From Deltaproteobacteria bacterium (GTDB lineage: Bacteria > Myxococcota > SpSt-1050): a stretch of DNA of 39,385 nt. Both the position numbers and the translations under genes were made by a program. Where the stretch lies: NCBI GenBank assembly GCA_026416535.1, contig JAOAFA010000025.1:1-39385 (forward strand), written 5' to 3'. Position 1 is the first letter of the stretch. Each line of letters starts with the position of its first letter. The notes beneath the pieces were generated by a model. The model worked only from the letters and a program-made list of their open reading frames with translations. It was not told the origin of the DNA and did not search any database. This document shows positions 17,213-24,694 of this stretch, one piece after another.

Positions 17213-18184
17213 ATGAAGAGACAAATAATCTCAAAATTTATTGAGAAACATTTTTTGCATTTTAACGCAGCAACGCTTGTAGATGCTGCAAAGGCTTATA
17301 AAAAACATATAAATAGTGGTGGGAAGATGATGATTACTCTTGCTGGGGCGATGTCAACGGCTGAATTAGGTATATCGCTTGCTGAGATGATAAGGAAAGA
17401 CAAGGTTCACATCATCTCTTGTACAGGTGCTAATTTGGAAGAAGATATTATGAATCTCGTGGCCCACAAGCACTATAAAAGAGTTCCTAATTATAGATAT
17501 TTAACACCGGAGATGGAGAAGGAGCTTTTTAATCAGCACTACAATCGGGTAACAGACACTTGTATTCCAGAGGAGGAGGCGTTTAGAAGGTTGGAGAGGC
17601 ATCTACTTAAGGTATGGGAGAGGGCACAGAAAATGGGTCAGAGGTACTTCCCTCACGAGTTTGTATATCAAATTGTCAATAGTGGTGAATTAAAAAGGTA
17701 TTATCAAATTGACCCAAAGAATAGTTGGGTAGTGGCGGCGGCAGAGAAGAATCTACCAATGGTGGTCCCCGGTTGGGAGGATTCAACGACGGGTAATATA
17801 TTTGCGGCCTTGTGTATTAATAAGACGTTAGAGCCATCAATAGTTAAAAGTGGAATTGAATATATGATGTGGCTTGCCAATTGGTATAGAGCTAACTCGA
17901 AAGGTAAAGGAGTTGGATTTTTTCAAATAGGAGGTGGAATCGCCGGAGATTTTCCTATTTGTGTAGTTCCCATGCTTAATATGGATTTAAAACTCAATGT
18001 CCCTTTCTGGGCTTATTTCTGTCAGATAAGTGATTCAACAACTTCCTATGGTTCCTATAGTGGAGCAGTCCCCAATGAAAAAATTACCTGGGGCAAATTA
18101 GATGTGAAAACTCCAAAATTTATAATTGAGAGTGATGCAACCATAGTTGCGCCATTAATATTCGCTTATGTGTTGGGGTGGTAG
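17213..18184 (+). CDS. Deoxyhypusine-synthase-family protein
   Basis: The 323-residue protein belongs to the deoxyhypusine synthase family, whose members move a 4-aminobutyl group from spermidine in an NAD-dependent reaction. Seen here are the NAD-site motif CTGANLEEDIMN (about 75-86), GGGIAGDFP (about 240), and the catalytic-lysine motif ITWGK near the C terminus with Lys at about 295, followed by ESDATIVAPL. Bacteria lack eIF5A, the eukaryotic and archaeal target. Some bacterial homologues are thought to act in polyamine synthesis, such as homospermidine formation. No spermidine, agmatinase or homospermidine gene is adjacent, so substrate and product are open. It has its own strong promoter and is 165 bases from the malic enzyme gene. 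Confidence 0.9.
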   Translation: MKRQIISKFIEKHFLHFNAATLVDAAKAYKKHINSGGKMMITLAGAMSTAELGISLAEMIRKDKVHIISCTGANLEEDIMNLVAHKHYKRVPNYRYLTPEMEKELFNQHYNRVTDTCIPEEEAFRRLERHLLKVWERAQKMGQRYFPHEFVYQIVNSGELKRYYQIDPKNSWVVAAAEKNLPMVVPGWEDSTTGNIFAALCINKTLEPSIVKSGIEYMMWLANWYRANSKGKGVGFFQIGGGIAGDFPICVVPMLNMDLKLNVPFWAYFCQISDSTTSYGSYSGAVPNEKITWGKLDVKTPKFIIESDATIVAPLIFAYVLGW

Positions 18185-18241
18185 ACGATAGTAAGGTTCT
18201 TCTCCAGAGAATATTAAAAATTTTACATTCCTCATATTTTC

Positions 18242-18270
18242 TTGACAGGAGATATGTAAAAACCTAAAAG
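18242..18270 (+). promoter_or_regulatory. Candidate promoter for the malic enzyme gene
   Basis: A consensus TTGACA (18242-18247) is followed after 17 bases by TAAAAG (18265-18270), a poor -10. Transcription would start near 18277, giving a leader of about 73 bases to the ATG at 18350. Confidence 0.4.
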
Positions 18271-18349
18271 TTAATCTGATGTTAGGGGTAATTTATTGCA
18301 AAAACAACTTTTATTTAACATGAGGGGGAGAGAATTTAAGGAGGAATGT

Positions 18350-19804
18350 ATGAAAAAGATAGATTTTTCATTGAAAAACCTTCAGAGTTTATTCCCTAAA
18401 GAATTTACAAAAGAGCAGATCTCTAAGGCTCAGACAGTGTTTTTAAAAGAGTTAGCTTTTATGCTTCACAAATTTTATAGAGGGAAGATTATGATTGTGC
18501 CGAAGGCGGGTATTTACGGATTTAACTGGTTTAATATATGGTATACGCCTGGTGTATCAGTAGTCTCTACGTCAATCAGAGATGATAATAATCTCTCTTT
18601 TGAGCTTTCAAATAGGGGAAATCTTGTAGCCGTTGTAAGTGATTCTACAAGGGTATTAGGAGATGGTGATGTTACACCCCCGGGTGGACTTGGTGTGATG
18701 GAAGGAAAGGCATTCTTGATGAAGTACCTAGGTGGTGTTGATGCTGTTGCATTGTGTATTGATAGTAGAGATAAAGATGGTGAACATAATCCTCAAAAGA
18801 TTATAGATTTTGTAAAAATGGCCGAGCCTAGCTTTGGGGCCATAAATCTTGAGGATATCTCACAGCCTCAGTGTTATAAGGTTTTAGATACTCTCAGGGA
18901 AGAGTGTGAGATCCCTGTATGGCATGATGATGCCCAAGGGACGGGGTCAGTTACCCTCGCGGGACTGATTAATGCACTGAAGATTGTAAAGAAGAGACTC
19001 GACAAGGTTAAGATAGTATACTATGGAGCAGGTGCGTCGAATACTACTATTGCTCGTTTGATTATTAAGGCAGGTGGTAATCCTGAAAATATGATATTGT
19101 TTGATACAAAGGGAGCATTACACAGAAATAGAGAGGATATAAAAAATGACCCTGCCTTTTATAGAAAGTGGGAGCTCTGTCTTGACACAAATCCTCACTG
19201 TATTGATGGTATAGAGAACGCAATGGAAGGTGCTGATGTGTTGATTAGCCTTAGTAAGCCAGGTCCCGATACAGTAAAGCAGGAGTGGATTAGAAAGATG
19301 TCTGATAAACCTATAGTGTTTGTCTGTGCTAACCCGATCCCTGAGATATATCCGTATGCGGCAAAAGAGGCAGGTGCGTATATTGTAGCTACGGGTAGAG
19401 GAGATTTCCCAAATCAGGTAAATAACTCTTTGGGTTTCCCGGGCATTCTCAAAGGGGCACTTCTTGTCAGATCGAGAAAGATTACCGACGAGATGGCAAT
19501 AGCCGCGGCATATTCTGTTGCAAAGTTTGCAGAAAAGAAGGGTATAAATCCGGAAAGGATTATGCCGACAATGGATGAAACAGAGGTGTTTGCACATGAG
19601 GCTGCCGATGTTGCAATGGAGGCTATTAGAAATGGTGTTGCAAGAATAAAGCTTACTAGAGAAGAGGCATTTAGAAAAACTTTAAAGGATATAAAAGAGG
19701 CGAGGGCGATTTTTAAAAATCTGATGGATAAAGGATTTATTAAGAAACCGCCAAAGAAGATGATTGAGGAGGCCCTTAAAAAGGCTATTGAAAAAGTAAA
19801 ATAA
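18350..19804 (+). CDS. NAD(P)-dependent malic enzyme (malate dehydrogenase, decarboxylating)
   Basis: Oxidative decarboxylation of malate to pyruvate and CO2. I set the start at ATG 18350 (484 residues), since AAGGAGG at 18338-18344 sits 5 bases upstream. The frame extends to a TTG at 18296 with no such site. The malic N-terminal domain shows YTPGVSVVS, SDSTRVLGDGD and INLEDISQP with HDDAQGTG, the divalent-metal and active-site region. The Rossmann domain begins VKIVYYGAGASNTTIARLI, and FVCANPIPEI and ATGRGDFPNQVNN follow. It is the short bacterial form without a phosphotransacetylase domain. The cofactor preference cannot be read safely. It converges on nikR with a 7-base gap. Confidence 0.93.
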   Translation: MKKIDFSLKNLQSLFPKEFTKEQISKAQTVFLKELAFMLHKFYRGKIMIVPKAGIYGFNWFNIWYTPGVSVVSTSIRDDNNLSFELSNRGNLVAVVSDSTRVLGDGDVTPPGGLGVMEGKAFLMKYLGGVDAVALCIDSRDKDGEHNPQKIIDFVKMAEPSFGAINLEDISQPQCYKVLDTLREECEIPVWHDDAQGTGSVTLAGLINALKIVKKRLDKVKIVYYGAGASNTTIARLIIKAGGNPENMILFDTKGALHRNREDIKNDPAFYRKWELCLDTNPHCIDGIENAMEGADVLISLSKPGPDTVKQEWIRKMSDKPIVFVCANPIPEIYPYAAKEAGAYIVATGRGDFPNQVNNSLGFPGILKGALLVRSRKITDEMAIAAAYSVAKFAEKKGINPERIMPTMDETEVFAHEAADVAMEAIRNGVARIKLTREEAFRKTLKDIKEARAIFKNLMDKGFIKKPPKKMIEEALKKAIEKVK

Positions 19805-19811
19805 GAATCTT

Positions 19812-20228
19812 TTATGGGATTGCCTTAGCTGATGTAAAAGAAATATCTCCGTGCTTTACACCTTTAAGTGATATAAGTTTATCTGCTAATTCATTAATCT
19901 CTCCTGCCTTCCCTTTTACAGCGATTATCTCTAAACAGTTGTCGTGGTCTAAGTGAATGTGTTGAGTTGATACAATGTATTTCTGATAATTGTGTTGAAT
20001 TGCTGTCATCTTTGAGAGTAGCTCGCGTTTGTGATGATTGTAGAGTAAGATGATTGCCCCGGCGATCTCACCTCCTGCCTCCCAGGTTGTGTTAATCAGC
20101 TCTTTTCTTATTAGATCTGCAATTGCTTTTGACCTGTTGGTGTACTTTCTTCTTTTAATAAGCATGTCAAACTTATCAATAAGGGATTTTTCGAGTGAGA
20201 CACCGAAGCGATAAATTGTATCTTCCAT
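19812..20228 (-). CDS. nikR: Nickel-responsive transcriptional regulator NikR
   Basis: Ribbon-helix-helix repressor, 138 residues. The DNA-binding ribbon-helix-helix is at 1-45 (YRFGVSLEKSLIDKFDML). The C-terminal ACT-like domain keeps the four square-planar nickel ligands: His79, His90, His92 and Cys98, equivalent to His76, His87, His89 and Cys95 of the E. coli protein. AGGAGGG lies 6 bases before the ATG. It is the second gene of an operon behind a surface-type hydrolase, 12 bases away. No nickel transporter, hydrogenase or urease gene is in the window. The palindromic sites upstream of the operon suggest autoregulation. Confidence 0.95.
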   Translation of the reverse strand: MEDTIYRFGVSLEKSLIDKFDMLIKRRKYTNRSKAIADLIRKELINTTWEAGGEIAGAIILLYNHHKRELLSKMTAIQHNYQKYIVSTQHIHLDHDNCLEIIAVKGKAGEINELADKLISLKGVKHGDISFTSAKAIP

Positions 20229-20240
20229 AAAAAAGCCCTC

Positions 20241-22331
20241 CTATTCTTCGAGGACCGCCCTTTCTTTGTAAGCAATGTTGTAAAAAAAGGTCTTATACAT
20301 CTCTATTGCCGTTGTATCGTAGAATATTGGAAAATGTCCCTGATCCTTAAACTGAACTAGAACCCCCGTAGATGAACCGCTTCCATCTTCTGTTTTTGCG
20401 TTGTTTGGTAGATCATCTTTGCTAACAAGATGAACACCATATCTCTCAAAAAATTCTTTACTTCGATAAATCTCTTTATAGGGATTTACCCCGATTGACA
20501 TTGCCAATACTTCAATTGCATCAGGTGGTGTAAAAGGATCGCTCGTTCCTTCTGTCATAAAGATGTGTTTTGGCAAACAAATGCCATCTTTGCATACTGG
20601 ATTTTTTATTAATAACCTTCCATAGTTTGCAGGATCTGCTGGATCTGCCATTATCTGTAAAAGGTTCAACACAGGGTGAAATAGATCTATGTCATGATCT
20701 TTTTCATCTAGAGCGAGTAGTATTCTTGCTATCTTTGGTATGTCAATAGGCTCGGTCTTTTGATAAACAGATATAATGAATCTGCCCCCGCCGGCGGAAA
20801 ATAGAGCTGCTTTTATGTCGGGTTCTACACCTACGAATAACGGTCCTGTAAGTCCACCCTGAGAATGTCCAAAGAAGTAAAATTTATTCTTATCGAATCT
20901 AATTTCCCTCCCATTACAACTTACACCAGGTTGAATAGTATTTCTCATAAGGATGTGCATTAGCACAATTGTATCAATGGCTGATTGTCTAAAATTATCC
21001 CTTGTAGCTAGCATGTTATTGATATTAAAGGTTTTCATCTCTACATTCCAATTCCCTGTATTTCTGCCCCCATGCAATGGTTGATCAAATGAGACGACCG
21101 CGATCCCTTTTAGTGCTAAGTTTTCTGCTATGTCTTCGTATATAAATGATTTGTAATTGCCGCCGGTTCCATGTGCGTACAAGACAACAGGAAAGCCATT
21201 CTGGGGCATTTCAGAATTAGGTATTGTTAAATAGAACCTGACATCCTCCCTTCTTTGAACGATGGGATTTCCTTCATTGTCAAACTCGAACATCCCGGAA
21301 TCAAGGCTATCATAAGGGGGAGCCCCTTTCTGAAATTGGTATGTTCTAAAAATTCCATTTATTCCACAATAAGATGACGTTGTTGTATCTTTTTTAATCT
21401 CCTTGAAGTTTAATTCTCCTTTTTCTACAACAAAGTCTCTCATTTTTTTAAGTTCTCCCACAGGATCCAATGTCGTGAAGATTGTCATAACGGCGATATC
21501 CTCTTTATTAATGTTAATGTCCTTAAGGTATTTATAGATAGGATAGTAGAGTCTTCTTGCCCTTTCAAGTCGCGCATCAGCAAATTCCATTGAGGACTTC
21601 GTAGATTCAAATTCTTTTGAACTCCCAAGAGGTCTTCCGTCACTTCCTTTAATTCTTCTTGTAATCACAAGGGCATATCTGTTTTTTGGCCTTAAAACGA
21701 ATCCATTTTCAGGTGTTATTATAAGGGTATTAGAACTAATATATTTATCTCCCCTTTCAACAAATCTGAGAAGAAGAGGGATTCGCTCTCCTTTATATTT
21801 ATTGTCTGTGACGTTAATAAGGAACAATGGTGAATCTTTCACAATAGTCTTTAATGGATCTTGAGGCAAAGATGTTGTGTCAATTTTATCATCAAATTTT
21901 ATGTAGATTGCACCTTGTGTTGAGAAGCCTGAGAAATTATTTTTTATTGTCTCTAAATAAATAGTTAGGAGGTCTATATTTGCAGGGTTCGGAAAACCAT
22001 CGATATTCAGTGTGCCGTCTGAATTAATTAGGAGATCAGATGGAAAAGGGAAAAAATAAAAATTTTGTGGTGTTTTATCTTCGGGAATTTTAAAGTAAGC
22101 CTTGACACCCGGTACCTCTGGGATATCAGTATCCGCTGAGATATCAGAAGATCCATCTTTATATTCAGATACATCATATGTCGAACCGTCTTTGTTATTA
22201 GGAAGATCTGAAACCTCCTCAGAACAATGGGTAATCGTTACAAAAATTATTATCACAAGTGGGGAAAAATATAAATTCTTGTAGATATACTCTTTTGCTT
22301 CCATTTTAGGATTATATGTAAATTTTAACAT
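20241..22331 (-). CDS. Surface-type alpha/beta hydrolase with lipase N-terminal-like domain
   Basis: From the ATG at 22331 (AAAGGA 8 bases upstream) it has 696 residues; a TTG at 22373 also opens the frame. A hydrophobic stretch ends in Cys at about 36 within TITHCSEE, then a D/S-rich linker typical of a lipid-anchored protein, though His before the Cys is atypical for a lipobox. The FPFPSDLL/DGTLNI/GFSTQGAIYIKFD segment at about 95-165 resembles the N-terminal domain of bacterial virulence-factor lipases (VolA type). The hydrolase domain has LYAHGTGG, nucleophile elbow GHSQGG (Ser near 487), the acid in GTSDPF (about 598) and the histidine in GHFP (about 665). Substrate is probably an ester or lipid. 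It is co-transcribed with nikR. Confidence 0.83.
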   Translation of the reverse strand: MLKFTYNPKMEAKEYIYKNLYFSPLVIIIFVTITHCSEEVSDLPNNKDGSTYDVSEYKDGSSDISADTDIPEVPGVKAYFKIPEDKTPQNFYFFPFPSDLLINSDGTLNIDGFPNPANIDLLTIYLETIKNNFSGFSTQGAIYIKFDDKIDTTSLPQDPLKTIVKDSPLFLINVTDNKYKGERIPLLLRFVERGDKYISSNTLIITPENGFVLRPKNRYALVITRRIKGSDGRPLGSSKEFESTKSSMEFADARLERARRLYYPIYKYLKDININKEDIAVMTIFTTLDPVGELKKMRDFVVEKGELNFKEIKKDTTTSSYCGINGIFRTYQFQKGAPPYDSLDSGMFEFDNEGNPIVQRREDVRFYLTIPNSEMPQNGFPVVLYAHGTGGNYKSFIYEDIAENLALKGIAVVSFDQPLHGGRNTGNWNVEMKTFNINNMLATRDNFRQSAIDTIVLMHILMRNTIQPGVSCNGREIRFDKNKFYFFGHSQGGLTGPLFVGVEPDIKAALFSAGGGRFIISVYQKTEPIDIPKIARILLALDEKDHDIDLFHPVLNLLQIMADPADPANYGRLLIKNPVCKDGICLPKHIFMTEGTSDPFTPPDAIEVLAMSIGVNPYKEIYRSKEFFERYGVHLVSKDDLPNNAKTEDGSGSSTGVLVQFKDQGHFPIFYDTTAIEMYKTFFYNIAYKERAVLEE

Positions 22332-22384
22332 TTTCGACTGTCCTTTCTCAAAAAAGGTATATAGATTTCCCAAAACAATGCATA

Positions 22385-22398
22385 TGTAATATATTACA
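22385..22398. promoter_or_regulatory. Perfect 14-bp palindrome in the hydrolase-nikR promoter
   Basis: TGTAATATATTACA is its own reverse complement. It covers the proposed -10 of the hydrolase-nikR promoter (22391-22396, minus strand), so a protein bound here would block transcription. It shares GTAAT/ATTAC half-sites with the interrupted palindrome next to it. Confidence 0.55.
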
Positions 22399-22420
22399 AC
22401 CGTGCGTAATCGACTAGCAA
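22391..22420 (-). promoter_or_regulatory. Candidate promoter for the hydrolase-nikR operon
   Basis: On the minus strand TTGCTA (22415-22420) is followed after 18 bases by TAATAT (22391-22396). Transcription would start near 22384, about 50 bases before the ATG at 22331. Both hexamers are covered by the palindromic candidate operators. Confidence 0.45.
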
Positions 22421-22430
22421 TAATTACACA
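22403..22430. promoter_or_regulatory. Interrupted palindrome, candidate NikR operator
   Basis: TGCGTAAT (22403-22410) and ATTACACA (22423-22430) are inverted arms with one mismatch, separated by 12 bases. NikR operators in other bacteria are dyads with long spacers (GTATGA-N16-TCATAC in E. coli; GTGTTAC-type arms have been described in other groups, from memory). The site overlaps the -35 of the operon that encodes NikR, so autorepression is a sensible inference. Confidence 0.5.
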
Positions 22431-22440
22431 AATTTGTTAC

Positions 22441-22765
22441 TTTTGCAACTGATAACATTCTAAGTGAGGGTTTGATAATGAGCATTGATATTGTTTTATA
22501 TAAAGTGGGCTATATTTTTTATGAGTATTCTATTTTTTCTTTTTTACTCTAAGAGAAAATTTTACACTGATGACATAGATAAGACATTTGCAACAAGGCA
22601 ATTAAGGTTATGTATGTATTCGGTGGATTGACCTCTAACGCAAAGGCTAAGAAAGAACTTTTGAAACACTTTTGATGTAATGTAGGTTGCAGGTAACTTG
22701 TTGTTGTGTATATTTAAAATCTATACCAAAAATCAGGTTGTTAGATTGTCCTTTTTACACCTAGG
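22441..22765. other. Intergenic stretch without a convincing gene
   Basis: This lies between the hydrolase operator region and the promoter at 22766. It is AT-rich with short T runs. Three short open frames are visible: 22478-22552 (24 codons, weak GAGGG upstream), 22521-22631 (36 codons, hydrophobic start then basic) and one near 22612 (21 codons). None has both a good ribosome site and recognisable sequence, so I call none of them. No RNA gene or terminator was recognised. Confidence 0.5.
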
Positions 22766-22794
22766 TTGACTATGTTAATTAATAAGAATAGAAT
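22766..22794 (+). promoter_or_regulatory. Sigma-70 promoter for the duplicated-domain lipoprotein gene
   Basis: TTGACT (22766-22771), a 17-base spacer and TAGAAT (22789-22794) match the consensus at ten of twelve positions. Transcription would begin near 22801, leaving about 33 bases before the ATG at 22834. Confidence 0.6.
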
Positions 22795-22833
22795 TACATT
22801 GCAAATGTGAAAAAATAATACTATGTTAATATC

Positions 22834-23604
22834 ATGAGGTTACTACTAATTTTAATACTCCATATTTTATTGATTGGTTGTGTAGGAAGTGGTGGTGGAG
22901 AGGCTATTGTTGCATATGAAGTGTTTGTGGCTAATGTGGATAGAATAATTGTCAACAAAGAAGTTAACGTAGCTGAACCGATTAGAATAGGAATAGACGG
23001 TCATTTTGAAGATGACTGCTCAGAATTTGCTCACATTGCAATTGAAAAATCTGACTCCCCTAATAACATAGAATTGACAGTATATGGTAAGCGGAGACTT
23101 AATTCAAAGTGTAATAGTAAGAGAGTTATCTACTTCGGTTCTATTACTATAACAGGATTATCGGAGGGGAGGTATAGGATAAGAATAAATGGTAATAATA
23201 ATCTTGTTGAATATTTTTCTGTAGTTAGAGGTGATACTAGAGATGCATCCTCAGGTACAGATGCTGGTTCCGATTGTGTTGATGAAATTGCAAATGTAAG
23301 TATGGCTGATATTACAGTTGATGGGTTCAATTCTGCGAAAAATACAAAGATTCCATATGGAACGCCTATAAGTGTGATAGTAAAAGGGACAATAATAGGA
23401 CCTTGTAGAAGTTTTAAAGGGTTTGATTATGATAAATTGGGTAATTATCTATACCTTGATGTTATTGCAGAATATTGTCCATTGAGTTGTTTTGCTGAGA
23501 ATGAGGAATACAATGAGACATATGTAATCTCTGGGCTCTTAAAAGGTAAGTATAAGCTTTACATTAATAATTATATAGAGATACCGTTTGAGATAGTAGA
23601 TTAA
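22834..23604 (+). CDS. Lipoprotein with two related beta-rich domains
   Basis: The 256-residue protein has a strong lipoprotein signal (MRLLLILILHILLIGC, Cys16) and a GSGGGE tether. Two halves look like diverged copies of one another. The first (about 30-130) has DCSEF, then ITITGLSEGRYRIRING and a closing strand EYFSVV. The second (about 155-255) has GPCRSF, then YVISGLLKGKYKLYINN and IPFEIV. Each carries a cysteine pair, likely disulfides. The halves are joined by a D/S/G-rich linker. Fold is probably Ig-like beta sandwich. Function is unknown. No clear Shine-Dalgarno precedes the ATG, but the signal peptide begins exactly there. The acyltransferase gene follows after 6 bases. Confidence 0.8.
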   Translation: MRLLLILILHILLIGCVGSGGGEAIVAYEVFVANVDRIIVNKEVNVAEPIRIGIDGHFEDDCSEFAHIAIEKSDSPNNIELTVYGKRRLNSKCNSKRVIYFGSITITGLSEGRYRIRINGNNNLVEYFSVVRGDTRDASSGTDAGSDCVDEIANVSMADITVDGFNSAKNTKIPYGTPISVIVKGTIIGPCRSFKGFDYDKLGNYLYLDVIAEYCPLSCFAENEEYNETYVISGLLKGKYKLYINNYIEIPFEIVD

Positions 23605-23610
23605 GCACAT

Positions 23611-24345
23611 ATGCACCCTTATGTGAAAGGCTATGAAAATAGATTAGATAAGTTTGATATTAAATTTATTTCTCGCAATATATTTCTTGCCGGACTTTTA
23701 AAGTTATATTTCAGATATGAGGTATTTGGATTTGAAAACATTCCACAAAAAGGGGCAGGTATAATTGTAATGAATCACGGTATTTTACCTCTTGATGGAT
23801 TTTTATTAGGTATGGAGATATTAATAAGGCTTGCCCGATTACCTCGAGGTCTTACAGATCATATAATATTTAATGTCCCTTTTTTGAGGGAGTTATTTTT
23901 GTCTGTTGGTATCGTTGATGGGAATAGAGATAATGCATTGAAGGTGTTGAGGAAAGGTGGATTGTTGATGGTGATGCCAGGTGGTGCAAGAGAGGGAATC
24001 AAGATGCCGGAGGACAAATATAAGCTAAATTGGGAGGGTAGAACTGGTTTTATAAAGATTGCCCAGATGAGCGGTGCCCCAATAGTCCTGTCGTTTTGCT
24101 ATGGGATAGATGACATTTATGAATGGATATTACATAAAACTGGTAGAAAAACTGAGGACATAGGTGTCCCTGTTTTGATGGGATTAGGTATTTTACCTCT
24201 ACCTGTTAAGCTTACTCAGGTGATCTCCAAGCCGATTTTTATATCTCCCAAAAAAGACCCTGAAGAAGTAAAAAAGAGCTTGATGAGAGAAATGAGGAGA
24301 TTATATAAGAAGGCTAAATTACTCAGCATTCAGAGAAGATGTTAA
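23611..24345 (+). CDS. MGAT/DGAT2-like lysophospholipid acyltransferase family protein
   Basis: The 244-residue protein is of the glycerolipid acyltransferase superfamily, nearest to the MGAT-like branch. The block that normally reads NHxxxxD is NHGILPLD at 54-61, with five rather than four residues between His55 and Asp61. The second block PGGAREGIK (about 123-131) is the PGGxRE signature of the MGAT/DGAT2 branch. FGFENIPQKGAGIIVMNH precedes the active site, as in the family. It probably acylates a glycerolipid or other alcohol at the inner membrane. Six bases from the lipoprotein gene before it, with no strong Shine-Dalgarno, so translation may be coupled. The acyl acceptor cannot be deduced. 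Confidence 0.85.
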   Translation: MHPYVKGYENRLDKFDIKFISRNIFLAGLLKLYFRYEVFGFENIPQKGAGIIVMNHGILPLDGFLLGMEILIRLARLPRGLTDHIIFNVPFLRELFLSVGIVDGNRDNALKVLRKGGLLMVMPGGAREGIKMPEDKYKLNWEGRTGFIKIAQMSGAPIVLSFCYGIDDIYEWILHKTGRKTEDIGVPVLMGLGILPLPVKLTQVISKPIFISPKKDPEEVKKSLMREMRRLYKKAKLLSIQRRC

Positions 24346-24597
24346 TATCTGAATTGAGTCCTTGGAGGTGTGAGGTATATAAGTGGTGTTATTTGACTAT
24401 TTGAGGGCGTAGCGGTAGTGTTAATATTATGAGGATTTTTGAGTAGAGGGGTCTTTTCGTTCTCATTGTTTTAAAAGGGGTGATTGCCTTTATGTGTGGT
24501 AGGCAAAGTTTGATGAATTGTAGATGTGGATTTATATATAAAATCACACTGCTTTTCAGATTAGATGTTGTGTAGTGATAAGATCAATTAAAAAATT
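24346..24597. other. Intergenic stretch ahead of clpB
   Basis: No gene is visible. A weak hairpin has arms TTGCCT (24484-24489) and AGGCAA (24501-24506) with an 11-base loop and no T run, so it is a poor terminator candidate. An AT-rich partial palindrome is centred near 24537. I see no CIRCE dyad (TTAGCACTC-N9-GAGTGCTAA), so HrcA control of clpB is not supported. Confidence 0.5.
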
Positions 24598-24626
24598 TTG
24601 TCACTACTGAGTAAGAACCTTATTGT
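24598..24626 (+). promoter_or_regulatory. Candidate promoter for clpB
   Basis: TTGTCA (24598-24603) with a 17-base spacer to TATTGT (24621-24626) is the best vegetative match upstream of clpB. It would start transcription near 24633, 62 bases before the ATG. I could not see a convincing sigma-32-type pair. Confidence 0.35.
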
Positions 24627-24694
24627 TCAAATCTTGTAAATTATAAAATAGTGATTAAATTTCGATATGGGCTTTGGACGAGAGGAGACAATAA

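Noticed and set aside
22104-22114. TGACACCCGGT, shared with the repeat at 147-209
   Set aside because: It lies inside the hydrolase gene, encoding PGV-type residues, and lacks the remaining repeat sequence and T run. A coincidental 11-base match is likely.
22478-22675. Three short open frames of 21-36 codons between the hydrolase and the lipoprotein
   Set aside because: None has a good ribosome site and a recognisable sequence together; AT-rich DNA often gives such frames.
24346-24694. CIRCE or sigma-32 control of clpB
   Set aside because: I did not find the CIRCE dyad or a convincing heat-shock promoter; the best match is a vegetative promoter.
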